This document shows, piece by piece, positions 15,928 through 25,698 of a stretch of DNA of 64,000 nucleotides. The stretch's first letter is position 1, and every line of letters starts with the position of its first letter. Below the pieces are notes generated by a model. That model had not been told where the DNA came from, searched no databases, and saw only the letters and a program-made list of their open reading frames with translations. This DNA comes from Fulvivirgaceae bacterium JP3-4. GTDB lineage: Bacteria > Bacteroidota > Bacteroidia > Cytophagales > Cyclobacteriaceae. A program made the position numbers and the translations under genes. The stretch covers positions 434,001-498,000 of the forward strand of contig JARKND010000005.1 of assembly GCA_029309925.1 (NCBI GenBank). The letters are read 5' to 3'.

Positions 15928-17040
15928 ATGGGTATGAACAAATTGTCCTTCATCTTCGGCTTGATGCTGATCGTTACTGCTGCCTTCGGGCAGGATCCGC
16001 TTGAAATCGCCAAAAAGAAAATCCAGGCTGGTGATTTTAACGGTGCGAAAGCGGAGCTTTCAAAGACTATTGATGCGCAGCCGAAGAATAAACTTGCGTT
16101 GGACCTTCGCGGGCAGGCAAAGGCAGGCCTGAATGATTTTTACGGGGCGATCGGTGACTTCACCGCTGCACTTGAAATAGATTCGACATTTGCGGAAGCG
16201 CTGAATCATCGCGGTGAAGCAAAGCTCGACCTCGAAGATGACGATGCTGCGATCCTTGACTTCGACAAAGCCATTAAGTTCAATCCGAAGTTTGCTGATG
16301 CGTACACGAATCGCGGACTGGCGAAATACAATATCGAAGACCTCCAGGGAGCGTACTTCGATTTCTCGAAAGCCCTCGAGATTGGCCCGGCCGATGCTGA
16401 CAAATATTTTAACCGCGGTGTTGCGAAGGCTGAACTGGGTGAATTTGTGAGTGCCATTGACGACTACACCAAAGCGATCGAGATGGACAAGACGGATGGC
16501 AGTCTGTTCAACTACCGTGGCGTTGCCCATTACAATGTTGGTAACCTCGACCAGGCAATTGCTGACTACGATCAGGCGATCAAACTTGACGCGAAGGATC
16601 CACTGAAATTTGAAAATCGCGCACTGGCGAAAAGTGCGAAGGAAGATTTCAAAGGGGCGCTCGAAGATTACAACAAGGCGATTGAACTCAGCACAGAAGA
16701 GCCGGAAACTTTTAACCTGCGTGGCGTTGTGAAGCACAACCTCCAGGACTATGATGGCGCAATTGCCGATTACACGAAGGCTATTGAGATAGATGAAACG
16801 AATCCGGTTTATTATGACAACCGCGCCATGAGCAGGACGGAGAAAGAGGATTTTGCAGGGGCGATAGAAGACTACTCCGCATCCATCGAACTTTACCCGA
16901 GTGATCCGGAAACTTTCTATCAGCGTGCGCTCGTGAAACTCGCCATGAACAACCAGTACGATGCATGCCTCGACTTTAAACGCGCAGAGGAGATGGGGTC
17001 GGCTGATGCGAAGGCTGCCATTAAGAAGAATTGCAAATAG
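15928..17040 (+). CDS. Exported TPR-repeat protein
   Basis: The protein has 370 residues: a signal peptide (NKLSFIFGLMLIVTAAFGQ) followed by about ten tandem 34-residue tetratricopeptide repeats filling the rest of the protein, each with the pattern 'A..NRG.AK..L.DY..AI.DY.KAIE.D'. This gives a periplasmic or surface solenoid for protein-protein contacts. There is no other domain. A diacylglycerol-kinase-family gene starts 9 bases after its stop, so the two are probably co-transcribed although no functional link is known. Confidence 0.88.
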   Translation: MGMNKLSFIFGLMLIVTAAFGQDPLEIAKKKIQAGDFNGAKAELSKTIDAQPKNKLALDLRGQAKAGLNDFYGAIGDFTAALEIDSTFAEALNHRGEAKLDLEDDDAAILDFDKAIKFNPKFADAYTNRGLAKYNIEDLQGAYFDFSKALEIGPADADKYFNRGVAKAELGEFVSAIDDYTKAIEMDKTDGSLFNYRGVAHYNVGNLDQAIADYDQAIKLDAKDPLKFENRALAKSAKEDFKGALEDYNKAIELSTEEPETFNLRGVVKHNLQDYDGAIADYTKAIEIDETNPVYYDNRAMSRTEKEDFAGAIEDYSASIELYPSDPETFYQRALVKLAMNNQYDACLDFKRAEEMGSADAKAAIKKNCK

Positions 17041-17049
17041 GGCGATCGC

Positions 17050-17967
17050 GTGGCAAAGAAGAACATCGTCATTGTTCTGAATGGGATCTCACTTCGGAAA
17101 AAGCTCTTTTACAAACATTTTCTCCCACCACTAAAAGAAATCGCTCGTGTCGAGGTCAGAGAAACCATTACTAAAAACGATGCGGTTCTTCTGGCGTCAA
17201 AAGCTGCAGATCAGTATGTCGATGCGGTCATTGCTGCAGGTGGAGATGGGACTTTAAATCAGGTTGTCAACGGTGTGCTTATTGGCCGTGAGACTGCTTC
17301 GAAGTTGCCGGCCATTGGTTTAATCCCGCTCGGCTCGGGAAACGATTTTGCACGAACGGCCAACGTGACGTCTGATGTCCAACAGATTGTAAAATTGCTG
17401 GGGGATTTTCAACCGCGGAAAATCGATGTGGGAGCCATCGCTTTCACAACTATGGCTTCCGATCGAACAGACACGCGATACTTCGTTAATATGGCAGACA
17501 TCGGTATGGGACCAGTCGTGGTTGATAAAGTATTAAAAAGCGGGCGTGCTTTCGGTCATGCCGTGGCCTATTACAAGAGCATACTCACAACTTTCCTGCA
17601 GTACAAACCGATGGAAGTGGATGCGCGCAGCAGTGACTGGTCGTGGAAGGGGAAGCTGCGCACCCTGGGGATCGGCAACGGAAAATATTACGGGCACGGC
17701 CTCGGCATCGCACCTGATGCGATGTTGGATGACAGGCTGTTCCATGTTTTTATCTGCGGAAATGTATCTGTATTTGATTTTGTGAGATATACAGGCCACC
17801 TGAAGAAAGGAAGACATATCAATCTTCCGGAGGTACATTACAGGACAACAACGGAAGTTTCACTTTCATCTCCGCACGAATGCCTGATTGAAGGTGATGG
17901 AGAAATCTTTGGCAAGCTTCCCGCAACGGTACGTCTACTGAACAGGCAACTTGAGTTTCTGATATAA
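17050..17967 (+). CDS. Diacylglycerol kinase family lipid kinase (YegS/BmrU-like)
   Basis: This 305-residue cytoplasmic protein carries the kinase signature AAGGDGTLNQVVNG (about residues 61-74) and PLGSGNDFART, both part of the nucleotide-binding DAGK catalytic domain. It phosphorylates a lipid, probably diacylglycerol or a sphingoid base, at the inner membrane face. It starts with GTG, 9 bases after the TPR gene. Length is normal for the family. It ends at a bidirectional terminator. Confidence 0.9.
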   Translation: MAKKNIVIVLNGISLRKKLFYKHFLPPLKEIARVEVRETITKNDAVLLASKAADQYVDAVIAAGGDGTLNQVVNGVLIGRETASKLPAIGLIPLGSGNDFARTANVTSDVQQIVKLLGDFQPRKIDVGAIAFTTMASDRTDTRYFVNMADIGMGPVVVDKVLKSGRAFGHAVAYYKSILTTFLQYKPMEVDARSSDWSWKGKLRTLGIGNGKYYGHGLGIAPDAMLDDRLFHVFICGNVSVFDFVRYTGHLKKGRHINLPEVHYRTTTEVSLSSPHECLIEGDGEIFGKLPATVRLLNRQLEFLI

Positions 17968-17969
17968 AA

Positions 17970-17995
17970 AAAGCCAGGTGGTTGCACCTGGCTTT
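17970..17995. terminator. Bidirectional intrinsic terminator
   Basis: AAAGCCAGGTG (17970-17980) and CACCTGGCTTT (17985-17995) form an 11-bp stem with a 4-base loop, flanked by A-run and T-rich sequence. It separates the converging lipid kinase (+) and RDD (-) genes. Confidence 0.85.
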
Positions 17996-18017
17996 GCAAA
18001 TTCGATTGTCAGAGAAA

Positions 18018-18527
18018 TCACTTTTTCAACACAAGTGTGTTTGCAATCATGTCGTGCAGACCTTGTTTCTTTTCGGTAAAGGCAGCCATGATGTAACCGA
18101 TGTACATGATCATACCTGAGATGATCTTGCCGATACTGCGGAGGAACGCTTTGCCGAAGTTGATTCGGTTTCCTTCGAGATCCGTTACCTTGATGCCGAC
18201 AGCCATCTTACCGAGAGTCGCCTGAGATTTAGATGATTCCATCAGGGCAAAATACAAAAGTGTAATTGCCACGGTGACGATCATCGCAGATCCAACCATT
18301 GCAAAGATGCTTCCGATCATTCCGACAGCAGCTTCTTCGGAAATTGCACCATCTTCAACCTGGGAGGCTAGTCCAAAGCCGAGGAAGGTCATAATTGGTG
18401 CAACAACCACAAATTGTACGCAGCCAATAATAATAGCATCAATAATCCAGGCTCCGAGTCGTGCGCCAAAACTGGCATACGTGATACTTGCCTGAGTCAT
18501 TACGGGAGGTGTAGCGGTGGTATTCAT
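18018..18527 (-). CDS. RDD family membrane protein
   Basis: This 169-residue protein has the RDD motif pattern (YASFGARLGAWIIDAIII, where R..AW.ID matches the family's Arg/Asp/Asp region), three or four hydrophobic segments, and the conserved SQATLGKMAVGIKVTD loop. RDD proteins are integral membrane proteins of mostly unknown role; some act in ion homeostasis. It is transcribed alone, ending at the bidirectional terminator. Confidence 0.85.
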   Translation of the reverse strand: MNTTATPPVMTQASITYASFGARLGAWIIDAIIIGCVQFVVVAPIMTFLGFGLASQVEDGAISEEAAVGMIGSIFAMVGSAMIVTVAITLLYFALMESSKSQATLGKMAVGIKVTDLEGNRINFGKAFLRSIGKIISGMIMYIGYIMAAFTEKKQGLHDMIANTLVLKK

Positions 18528-18588
18528 ACACGTTGGTTTAGGTTTAGTAAACTTTATGTAATTTAATCAGACGTTTCGGAATCTTAAA

Positions 18589-19137
18589 ATGAATCCTGCA
18601 CTCCAGAAGCAATTTGATCGCCTCGAATACGTAAGAAAAGAAATCGTTTCGCACATTTCTGCGCTTCAGGACCACGAGTATCATGGCAGAACGGGTCAGA
18701 AATGGTCAATTGCACAAATCCTCACGCACATTCTGACAAGCGAAAAACTGGCACTTCAATACATGAAAAAAAAGTCGCTCGGGATCGGCAACGTAGGGAA
18801 TACCGGACCGTTGGAGCGGGCAAAACTCGTTCTATTAAAAATTTCACAGCGTCTTCCCATCAAATACAAAGCACCCAAAGGGATTCAGGAAAAAACACCA
18901 GAAGCGTTAGGGAAACACGAACTCTTAAAGGCATGGGAAGAGGAGCGCGAAAACCTCAGTACTTTCCTCAATTCGATTTCGAGTGGGAATGAGAAAAGAA
19001 AAATCTTCAAACATCCCATTGCCGGAATGTTCAACGCGGCCCAGGGTGTAGCATTTTTGCGAGAGCATCTTTTGCATCATAAGCCCCAGATCAAACGCCT
19101 TATCTCAAGCCACAAACGAAAAGCCCCAGTCCGCTGA
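18589..19137 (+). CDS. DinB-like superfamily protein
   Basis: This 182-residue protein fits a four-helix DinB/YfiT-like bundle: KWSIAQILTHILTSEKLAL carries the first metal histidine, and FLREHLLHHKPQIKRL carries the C-terminal H..H motif. Members are metal-dependent thiol or protein transferases of unclear function. There is no signal peptide. It diverges from the RDD gene and is followed by 86 bases with no gene before the M14 peptidase. Confidence 0.75.
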   Translation: MNPALQKQFDRLEYVRKEIVSHISALQDHEYHGRTGQKWSIAQILTHILTSEKLALQYMKKKSLGIGNVGNTGPLERAKLVLLKISQRLPIKYKAPKGIQEKTPEALGKHELLKAWEEERENLSTFLNSISSGNEKRKIFKHPIAGMFNAAQGVAFLREHLLHHKPQIKRLISSHKRKAPVR

Positions 19138-19223
19138 AGACGACCGCTCATCAGATCAGATTTTTATACAAGCCCGCTAAGCGATAACTTTATAATCAAC
19201 AATACAAAAACTCAATAAACTCC

Positions 19224-21800
19224 ATGAGATCTTCGCGTTTAGTCTATACCGGCATGTCCCGTTCAGGCGGTTTAATGTTGGTGCTGCTTTTCATATTCCT
19301 CTCTTCATCGGTTGTCAGCGCCCAGCAGAAACTTTTAACGCCCAAAGAATTTCTCGGTTACGAACTGGGCGAACGATTTACGAGACATCATCGCGTGGTC
19401 GAGTACTACCAACACGTAGCAGATGTGATGCAGAACGTAAGTCTCACGCAGTACGGGGAAACGTATGAATACCGCCCCCTGGTGTATGCAGTTGTTACGT
19501 CTCCGGAAAATTTCAGAAATCTTGAGCAAATCAGAACGGACAACTTAAAACGCGCTGCGCTGATTGAAGGCGCTGCGTCCGCAGACCGAAAAGCAATTGT
19601 GTGGCTGAGCTACAACGTTCACGGAAACGAGGCGAACTCCCTCGAGGCCTCGATGTGGACACTGTATGAACTTGCTAACCCATCGAATTCAAAAACACAG
19701 GAGTGGCTGAAGAACACCGTAGTCATTCTCGACCCGTGCATCAACCCGGATGGGCGTGATCGCTACGCTAACTTTTATAATCAATATGGCCATCGCATGC
19801 CCAATTCATCAGGCGACTCGAAAGAACATCGCGAGCCGTGGCCGGGTGGACGATCAAATCACTATATGTTTGATCTCAATCGCGACTGGGCATGGCAGAC
19901 ACAGATCGAATCACAGCAGCGGCTGAAAGTTTATAACCAATGGATGCCCCACGTGCACGTTGACTTCCATGAGCAAGGACATAACAATCCGTATTACTTC
20001 GCTCCTGCAGCGGAGCCTTTCCACGAAGTCATTTCACCATGGCAGCGCGAGTTCCAGGTCATGATCGGTAAAAATCATGCGAAGTATTTTGACGAGCAGG
20101 GATGGCTGTATTTTACCAAAGAGGTTTTTGATTTGTATTATCCCAGCTATGGTGATACGTATCCAACATACAACGGAGCGATAGGTATGACATACGAGCA
20201 AGCCGGAAGCGGTTTTGCCGGACTAACCATCACAACCGAAACCGGTGACCCGCTTACGCTGAAAGATCGTCTCACCCACCACCACACCACCGGACTTTCA
20301 ACCATCGAAACAACTTCAAAGAATGCCGGGCGCGTAGTGGAGGAATTTGAAAAATATTTCCGCGAGGGAAATTCGAATCCTGCATCGCCCTACAAGACAT
20401 ACGTGGTGAAGGGCGACAACAATCGCGACAAGCTTGCCCATTTTACGAAGTGGTTAGACACACACGCCATTAAATATGGATTTGCGTCCGCAGGTAAAGC
20501 GCTACGTGGGTTCGACTTTCAGACACAGGTGCAAGGGAATTTTAATCTGACAACCGATGACATCGTGATCAGCGCTTACCAGCCGAAGTCGCGATTGCTT
20601 ACAACTTTCTTCGAGCCGCAATCCAAACTTCCCGACTCGCTAACCTATGACATCACAGCATGGAATCTGATGTATGCTTACAACCTCAAGGCGTTCGCAA
20701 CGCCTGAACGAATCAATGTTGAAAAAAAATATGAGGCACTCGCACCTGCTCCTGCGGTGATCGTCAAACCTTACGTTTACATCTTCAAATACGAAAGCCT
20801 GCAGGATGTGCAATTCCTCGCAACGCTCATGCAGAAGAATGTGAAGGTTAGAGCTGCGCGAAGAGCGTTTTCTGCTGCAGGTGAAAATTTTGCACCAGGA
20901 ACTTTGCTGGTGGCGAGGCGAAACAATGAACATATTCCAGACTTTGATAATCTGATTCAAGGGCTTGCAAAAAATTCCGGAAGGAGAGTGTTTGCTTCTA
21001 TGACCGGCTTTGTCGACAAGGGCAAGGATGTGGGCTCAAGTGATGTAAGCTTCCTGAAAGCGCCTCGTGTGGCAGTGCTCATCGGTGAACAGACATCATC
21101 GCTGTCGGGTGGTGAGATCTGGTACTTCTTCGAACGCAATATCCACTATCCGATAACACACCTGGGCACAGATTACATAAAGAACGTGGATCTCAAAAAG
21201 TATGATGTGCTTGTTGTGCCTGAGGGCAACTACAGATTGTTTGACGAAGCGATGCTCGGGCAGATTTCTACGTGGGTATCGGGCGGAGGAAAACTCATTG
21301 TGATCGCCAACGGCCTCAACGCTTTTGCGGGCAAGGAAGGTTTTGCTTTGAAGAACTATGCATCTGACAATGAAAAATCTGATGCAGAGAAAAAAGACAA
21401 GGAGCTGAAAGAACGCGATGTGCTCGCGCGCTACGAAGAGGCCGAACGAAAGCAGTTGTCAGATTACATTTCTGGCGCGATCTACAAAGTCGCGGTCGAC
21501 AATTCACATCCGCTCGGATTCGGCCTCGGAAGCACCTACTACACGCTGAAGACAAACGAAAATCGTTTTGCCTTCCTTGGCGATGGCGGAAATGTTGCCG
21601 TCATTAAAGGAAAGGCGAAACCCGTGCAGGGCTTTGCGGGATATCGCGCCAACCAGAAGATGGACAACACACTCGTCTTTGGCGTTGAACAGAAAGGCCA
21701 GGGTCAGATCATTTACCTGGTAGACAATCCGTTGTTCAGATGTTTCTGGGAGAACGGCAAGATGGTGTTTGCAAACGCGGTGTTCATGGTGGGGATGTAG
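19224..21800 (+). CDS. Exported M14-family zinc carboxypeptidase
   Basis: The protein has 858 residues. The signal peptide is at residues about 14-34 (ends SSSVVSAQQ); the true start could also be the ATG at 19254. The peptidase M14 domain follows, with zinc ligands in NVHGNEAN (His 133, Glu 136) and in HVHVDFHEQG, the substrate-binding FDLNRDWAW, and TYEQAG. The long C-terminal half includes a region (about 610-690) that looks like a type 1 glutamine-amidotransferase-like fold (VAVLIGEQ, then VLVVPEGNYRL). It probably degrades peptides in the periplasm or outside. Repeats start right after the stop. Confidence 0.87.
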   Translation: MRSSRLVYTGMSRSGGLMLVLLFIFLSSSVVSAQQKLLTPKEFLGYELGERFTRHHRVVEYYQHVADVMQNVSLTQYGETYEYRPLVYAVVTSPENFRNLEQIRTDNLKRAALIEGAASADRKAIVWLSYNVHGNEANSLEASMWTLYELANPSNSKTQEWLKNTVVILDPCINPDGRDRYANFYNQYGHRMPNSSGDSKEHREPWPGGRSNHYMFDLNRDWAWQTQIESQQRLKVYNQWMPHVHVDFHEQGHNNPYYFAPAAEPFHEVISPWQREFQVMIGKNHAKYFDEQGWLYFTKEVFDLYYPSYGDTYPTYNGAIGMTYEQAGSGFAGLTITTETGDPLTLKDRLTHHHTTGLSTIETTSKNAGRVVEEFEKYFREGNSNPASPYKTYVVKGDNNRDKLAHFTKWLDTHAIKYGFASAGKALRGFDFQTQVQGNFNLTTDDIVISAYQPKSRLLTTFFEPQSKLPDSLTYDITAWNLMYAYNLKAFATPERINVEKKYEALAPAPAVIVKPYVYIFKYESLQDVQFLATLMQKNVKVRAARRAFSAAGENFAPGTLLVARRNNEHIPDFDNLIQGLAKNSGRRVFASMTGFVDKGKDVGSSDVSFLKAPRVAVLIGEQTSSLSGGEIWYFFERNIHYPITHLGTDYIKNVDLKKYDVLVVPEGNYRLFDEAMLGQISTWVSGGGKLIVIANGLNAFAGKEGFALKNYASDNEKSDAEKKDKELKERDVLARYEEAERKQLSDYISGAIYKVAVDNSHPLGFGLGSTYYTLKTNENRFAFLGDGGNVAVIKGKAKPVQGFAGYRANQKMDNTLVFGVEQKGQGQIIYLVDNPLFRCFWENGKMVFANAVFMVGM

Positions 21801-21823
21801 GGCGGTGTTCGCTTCGCTCACGT

Positions 21824-22334
21824 TTTTCTCAACGCGAAGACGCGGAGGTGCGGAGTTCGCAGAGAAATTTTTTAAAGCCCACAGTAAATTACGTAGACCA
21901 GCGCTGCTAAAAGCAATTTGGAATCGAAAGATACCCAAAGATCATTCAGATGAATCAAAAAAAGCTCCGCGAACTCTGCAACTCCGCGCCTCTGCGTTGA
22001 AAAAACGCGGAGTTGCGGAGTTCGCAAAGAAATTTTTTAAAGCCCACAGCATATTACATTGACCAGTACTGCTAAAAGCAATTTGGAATCAAAAGATACC
22101 AGAAGATCATTCAGATGAATCAAAAAAAGCTCCGCGAACTCTGCAACTCCGCGCCTCTGCGTTGAAAAAACGCGGAGTTGCGGAGTTCGCAAAGAAATTT
22201 TTTAAAGCCCACAGCATATTGCATTGACCAGTACTGCTAAAAGCAACTTGGAATCAAAAGATACCAGAAGATCATTTAGATGAATCAAAAAAAGCTCCGC
22301 GAACTCTGCAGCTCCGCGCCTCTGCGTTGAAAAA
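21824..22334. repeat. Array of three 165-bp tandem repeats built from an inverted repeat
   Basis: The landmark AAATTTTTTAAAGCCCACAG recurs with its end at 21884, 22049 and 22214, an exact 165-bp period. Each unit starts with CGCGGAG.TGCGGAGTTCGCA and ends with its inverted counterpart CTCCGCGAACTCTGC..CTCCGCGCCTCTGCG, so each unit can form a long hairpin with a ~100-base AT-rich middle. The array fills the 537-base gap between the M14 gene and tpx and ends 4 bases from the tpx stop codon. Reading frames inside it are not genes. Confidence 0.9.
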
Positions 22335-22337
22335 ACT

Positions 22338-22841
22338 CTATCGAGCTACTGCCGCCAAAGCAGCATCATAGTTCGGCTCCTGGCCGATCACTGGCACAAG
22401 TTCCGTATGCGTTATGACTCCCTTCGGGTCAATCACAACGATAGCGCGGGCGTGAAGGCCAGTAAAGCCACCGGTCACCATCAATACACCATACGCTTTT
22501 GAGAAACCTTTGTTGAGAAAATCTGAAAGCATAATGACATTGTTAATGCCTTCAGCACCGCAGAAACGCTTGTGCGCAAAAGGTAAGTCTTTGGAGACAC
22601 TCAACACAACGGTGTCGGGAATTGAGGTTGCGAGCTTATTGAATTCACGGACTGAGGTCGCACACACACGTGTGTCGATGCTTGGAAAAATATTGAGGAT
22701 TACATTCTTGCCTGAGAAGTCTTTAAGGCTCACCTCCTTGAGGTCCGTTGAAGCGAGCTTAAAGTCAGGAGCAATACTGCCTATTGCGGGAAGTTCACCA
22801 TCAATGTCCACTGTGTTTTCACCAAGTTTTGTTTGTGCCAT
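22338..22841 (-). CDS. tpx: Thiol peroxidase (atypical 2-Cys peroxiredoxin)
   Basis: This 167-residue protein has the full Tpx pattern: IAPDFKLASTDL, peroxidatic Cys 60 in DTRVCATSV, resolving Cys 94 in RFCGAEG, and the C-terminal VVIDPKGVITHTELVP. It reduces hydroperoxides using thioredoxin, in the cytoplasm or periplasm depending on lineage; no signal peptide is seen here. The stop codon sits directly against the 165-bp repeat array. It is divergent from the FGE-like gene, with start codons 47 bases apart. Confidence 0.95.
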   Translation of the reverse strand: MAQTKLGENTVDIDGELPAIGSIAPDFKLASTDLKEVSLKDFSGKNVILNIFPSIDTRVCATSVREFNKLATSIPDTVVLSVSKDLPFAHKRFCGAEGINNVIMLSDFLNKGFSKAYGVLMVTGGFTGLHARAIVVIDPKGVITHTELVPVIGQEPNYDAALAAVAR

Positions 22842-22888
22842 CGTTAATGCAAATCGTTAAATTGAAATTCAAAAGTAATAGATTGTTT

Positions 22889-25660
22889 ATGCGTATTATA
22901 ATTTTCGTTGTCCTGGTAACCATTACGCCTGCACTTCATGCCCAGCAGCTCCGGACGATCGAACTTTCAGATAACAAATCGATAGCACATTTTGTTGATG
23001 CGGACGGAAAGAAAAGTGCACCAGAGGCTAACCTTCCACTGTTATCTTACCGGCTGAATGACGAGCCATTTTCCACGCATTGGGGTTCTTCGAAAATAAA
23101 CATCTCGTTTTCTGCTAAGCAAGAGCCTGAATACAAGGCAACTGTCCTCTTTACGAATATCAGTGCCGACACGCTGAGACTTGCGAATGTAGTTCCTTTC
23201 GGTGAAAGCCCCTCTCACGTTTACATCACCGGGCTGGGAAGTCATCCGCTTTCCCGCGCACATCTTTTTATACCGGGTAAAATTCCAGTGAATATTATTT
23301 TGCCGGACAACGCGTGGGAGTTAGGGTATTCATCGTTGACGCTTCCCGATCAAACAAATGTGGCCGCGCTGATGAGAAGAGATGTGCCGACTATAAAAAA
23401 CGGAGCGAGACGAAGGTTTGAAACAATACTATATCCTGGCGGATCTGTGTCCTATGATTTTTTTTGCGAACGCTATACCGGTGAATGGCAGAACGGCCTT
23501 CGCCATTTTTTCCAGCATAAAAAATTGCATGACCTTGCTTCATTCGACAGCACGTTATACAAACGCGAAGACCTGAAGTGGATCAGGAACAGCTACGTGA
23601 TGCATCTGGTGATGACATGGGACAAAGCGTTTTATGATTCGGGCAGATACACGCTGCCTGAGTTTGTTGAACGCGGCAGGAAACTTTATGGTGGTGATGA
23701 TGTTGTGGGCATCTGGCCAACCTGGCCGACCCTCGGGCTTGATCAGCGAAACCAGTTTGATATGTTCCGGGATCTGCCGGGAGGACTGGCGATGATCAGG
23801 CAGCTCGCTGACACGCTGCGCTCGCAAGGGACAAAGTTTTTTATTTGTTACAACCCGTGGGACGAAAGCACACGGCAGCAAGGACACCTCGCTGGACTAG
23901 CCGATCTCATTCGACAGACAAGCGCGGATGGCGTGGTGCTCGATACCCGCGGTGAATCGAGTCGCGAGTTGCAGGACGCTGCGGATAACGTCCGGAAAGG
24001 TGTGATCATGTACAGTGAAGGAATGGCGGTCCCGGGGAATATGCCGGGCATCGTTTCAGGCCGCGTGCACAACGCGTTGTACTATCCGCCCATGCTGAAT
24101 CTCAATAAACTGATCAAGCCCGACTTCGCGATCTTCCGAGTGACTGAAGTATATAAGGAGCCGGTGAAACGCGAATTCGCGCTTGCATTTTTTAACGGCT
24201 ACGCCACCGAGATCAATCAATTTGCAGCAGGACATCCATCGCATGAGGAGGAACAATACCGGTACCTCGGTAAAACGACCCGCATCCTTCGCGAAAACAC
24301 GCACAATTTTACGTCTCATGATTTCACACCGCTAGTCAATGTTCAGCGCGACAGCATCTGGGTAAATAAATGGTCGTTCGGTGATAAGGACATCTATACA
24401 GCCTTTAGTCTTATACCCGAAGGATTTTCAGCGCCATTGATCAGCGTGATACCAGATTCTTCTTCACATTACGTTGATGTGTGGAATCATAATGAAGTGA
24501 TGCCGCTGAAACAGAAAGATGCATCGTATCTGACGGTAACGACACACGCATTCGACAAAACCTTTCTCGGCACAAACAATGAGGGTGAAGTCGGCTGTAT
24601 TGCAAAACTGCCAACACTGCTTCGCGCTGCAATCGAAAATGATCTTCTTACTGTGACGTCAGAACGTGAAGGAGAAATTCGCATCTGGGCTGGCGAACCA
24701 TCGTACGAAAAGACCGCCTTCACAAAACGCGGCCGTGAAACTTTATTGGCGCTGAGCCAACATTTCGGACGTTATGAAGGGAAATTCGTTATCCAGTTGT
24801 TTGCCGATAATATCCTTCTGGATGAAGTGGTGCGCATGGTCGTGCCCGGAACTCCGAGACTGGTCTCGGAAGCGAAACCGACATCAAAAACCCCGGGCGT
24901 TCCTTCCGGCATGGTCAAAATCCCAAAAGGCAAATTCAGGTTCACCGCTACCAATGGCGATGAGTTCATATCATATCCCAAACAAAACATTGGGAGGACA
25001 TACGATATGAAGACATTTTACATGGATAAATTTCCTGTGACGAACCTGGATTTTAAAAAATTCCTCGAGGCGACACGCTACACACCTTCCGATACCACAA
25101 ACTTCCTGAAGCATTGGAAAAATAATGCAATTGCAAAAGGCGAAGAGAATTTTCCGGTCGTGAATGTATCGTGGGAGGATGCGCAGGCTTACGCAGAATG
25201 GGCAGGGAAACGTTTGCCAACGGAAATCGAATGGCAGTATGCAGCACAGACTTCCTCATTGAACGAATGGCCATGGAAACAAACAAAGCCTGTTACACGA
25301 AAAGAAGAAGTTGTAACGGAGACCCTGACCGTTACTTCAGTTGTTGGAATCGATCCGAAACACGCAAACACCGGGGATGGCAAATTGTATCCCGTTGGAA
25401 AATACCGCCAGGGTGCGAATGCTTTCGGTCTCTACGACCTTAGTGGCTGCGTGTGGCAGTTGACAAACGATCTTTATCAAAGCGGAAGTTATCGATATGT
25501 GATCATGAAAGGCGGGAGTTATTACAAGCCATCATCGAGCTGGTGGTATGTGCAGGGTGGTCCGCGCGAGTTGCACTACCGGCAGTTCCTGCTCCGTGTG
25601 TCACAGGGTTTTGAACGAAACGCAACGGTTGGATTTAGGTGCGTGAAGGATAGCGATTGA
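22889..25660 (+). CDS. Exported glycosidase-like protein with C-terminal FGE-sulfatase (SUMF1) domain lacking catalytic cysteines
   Basis: The protein has 923 residues from ATG 22889, which opens a signal peptide (IIIFVVLVTITPALHAQQ); the frame extends into tpx but without a reason to start there. Residues about 230-500 read as a TIM-barrel-like glycosidase region (KWIRNSYVMHLVMTWDKA, FFICYNPWDE, GVVLDTRGE). From about 670 the sequence is a formylglycine-generating-enzyme domain: GMVKIPKG, MDKFPVTNLDFKKFL, VSWEDAQAYAEWAGKRLPTE, YDLSGCVWQ, MKGGSYY and VGFRCV. The CxxxxC pair after GGS in active FGEs is absent (GGSYYKPSSSWWY), so sulfatase activation is unlikely. It starts a cluster with DUF3500, sulfatase and VOC genes. 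Confidence 0.8.
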   Translation: MRIIIFVVLVTITPALHAQQLRTIELSDNKSIAHFVDADGKKSAPEANLPLLSYRLNDEPFSTHWGSSKINISFSAKQEPEYKATVLFTNISADTLRLANVVPFGESPSHVYITGLGSHPLSRAHLFIPGKIPVNIILPDNAWELGYSSLTLPDQTNVAALMRRDVPTIKNGARRRFETILYPGGSVSYDFFCERYTGEWQNGLRHFFQHKKLHDLASFDSTLYKREDLKWIRNSYVMHLVMTWDKAFYDSGRYTLPEFVERGRKLYGGDDVVGIWPTWPTLGLDQRNQFDMFRDLPGGLAMIRQLADTLRSQGTKFFICYNPWDESTRQQGHLAGLADLIRQTSADGVVLDTRGESSRELQDAADNVRKGVIMYSEGMAVPGNMPGIVSGRVHNALYYPPMLNLNKLIKPDFAIFRVTEVYKEPVKREFALAFFNGYATEINQFAAGHPSHEEEQYRYLGKTTRILRENTHNFTSHDFTPLVNVQRDSIWVNKWSFGDKDIYTAFSLIPEGFSAPLISVIPDSSSHYVDVWNHNEVMPLKQKDASYLTVTTHAFDKTFLGTNNEGEVGCIAKLPTLLRAAIENDLLTVTSEREGEIRIWAGEPSYEKTAFTKRGRETLLALSQHFGRYEGKFVIQLFADNILLDEVVRMVVPGTPRLVSEAKPTSKTPGVPSGMVKIPKGKFRFTATNGDEFISYPKQNIGRTYDMKTFYMDKFPVTNLDFKKFLEATRYTPSDTTNFLKHWKNNAIAKGEENFPVVNVSWEDAQAYAEWAGKRLPTEIEWQYAAQTSSLNEWPWKQTKPVTRKEEVVTETLTVTSVVGIDPKHANTGDGKLYPVGKYRQGANAFGLYDLSGCVWQLTNDLYQSGSYRYVIMKGGSYYKPSSSWWYVQGGPRELHYRQFLLRVSQGFERNATVGFRCVKDSD

Positions 25661-25698
25661 CGCAATCATTGACTAAATTTCAACTTCACACCACTTTT

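Noticed and set aside
21769-22062. 97-codon frame after the M14 gene
   Set aside because: It lies inside the 165-bp repeat array and its sequence is just the translation of the repeat; it repeats itself with the array period.
21824-22334. Possible CRISPR array
   Set aside because: The three units are nearly identical over the full 165 bp, including what would be spacers, and no cas genes are nearby.
22784-22888. Longer N-terminus of the FGE-like protein overlapping tpx
   Set aside because: The 35 extra residues lie antisense to tpx coding sequence; the signal peptide begins at the ATG at 22889.
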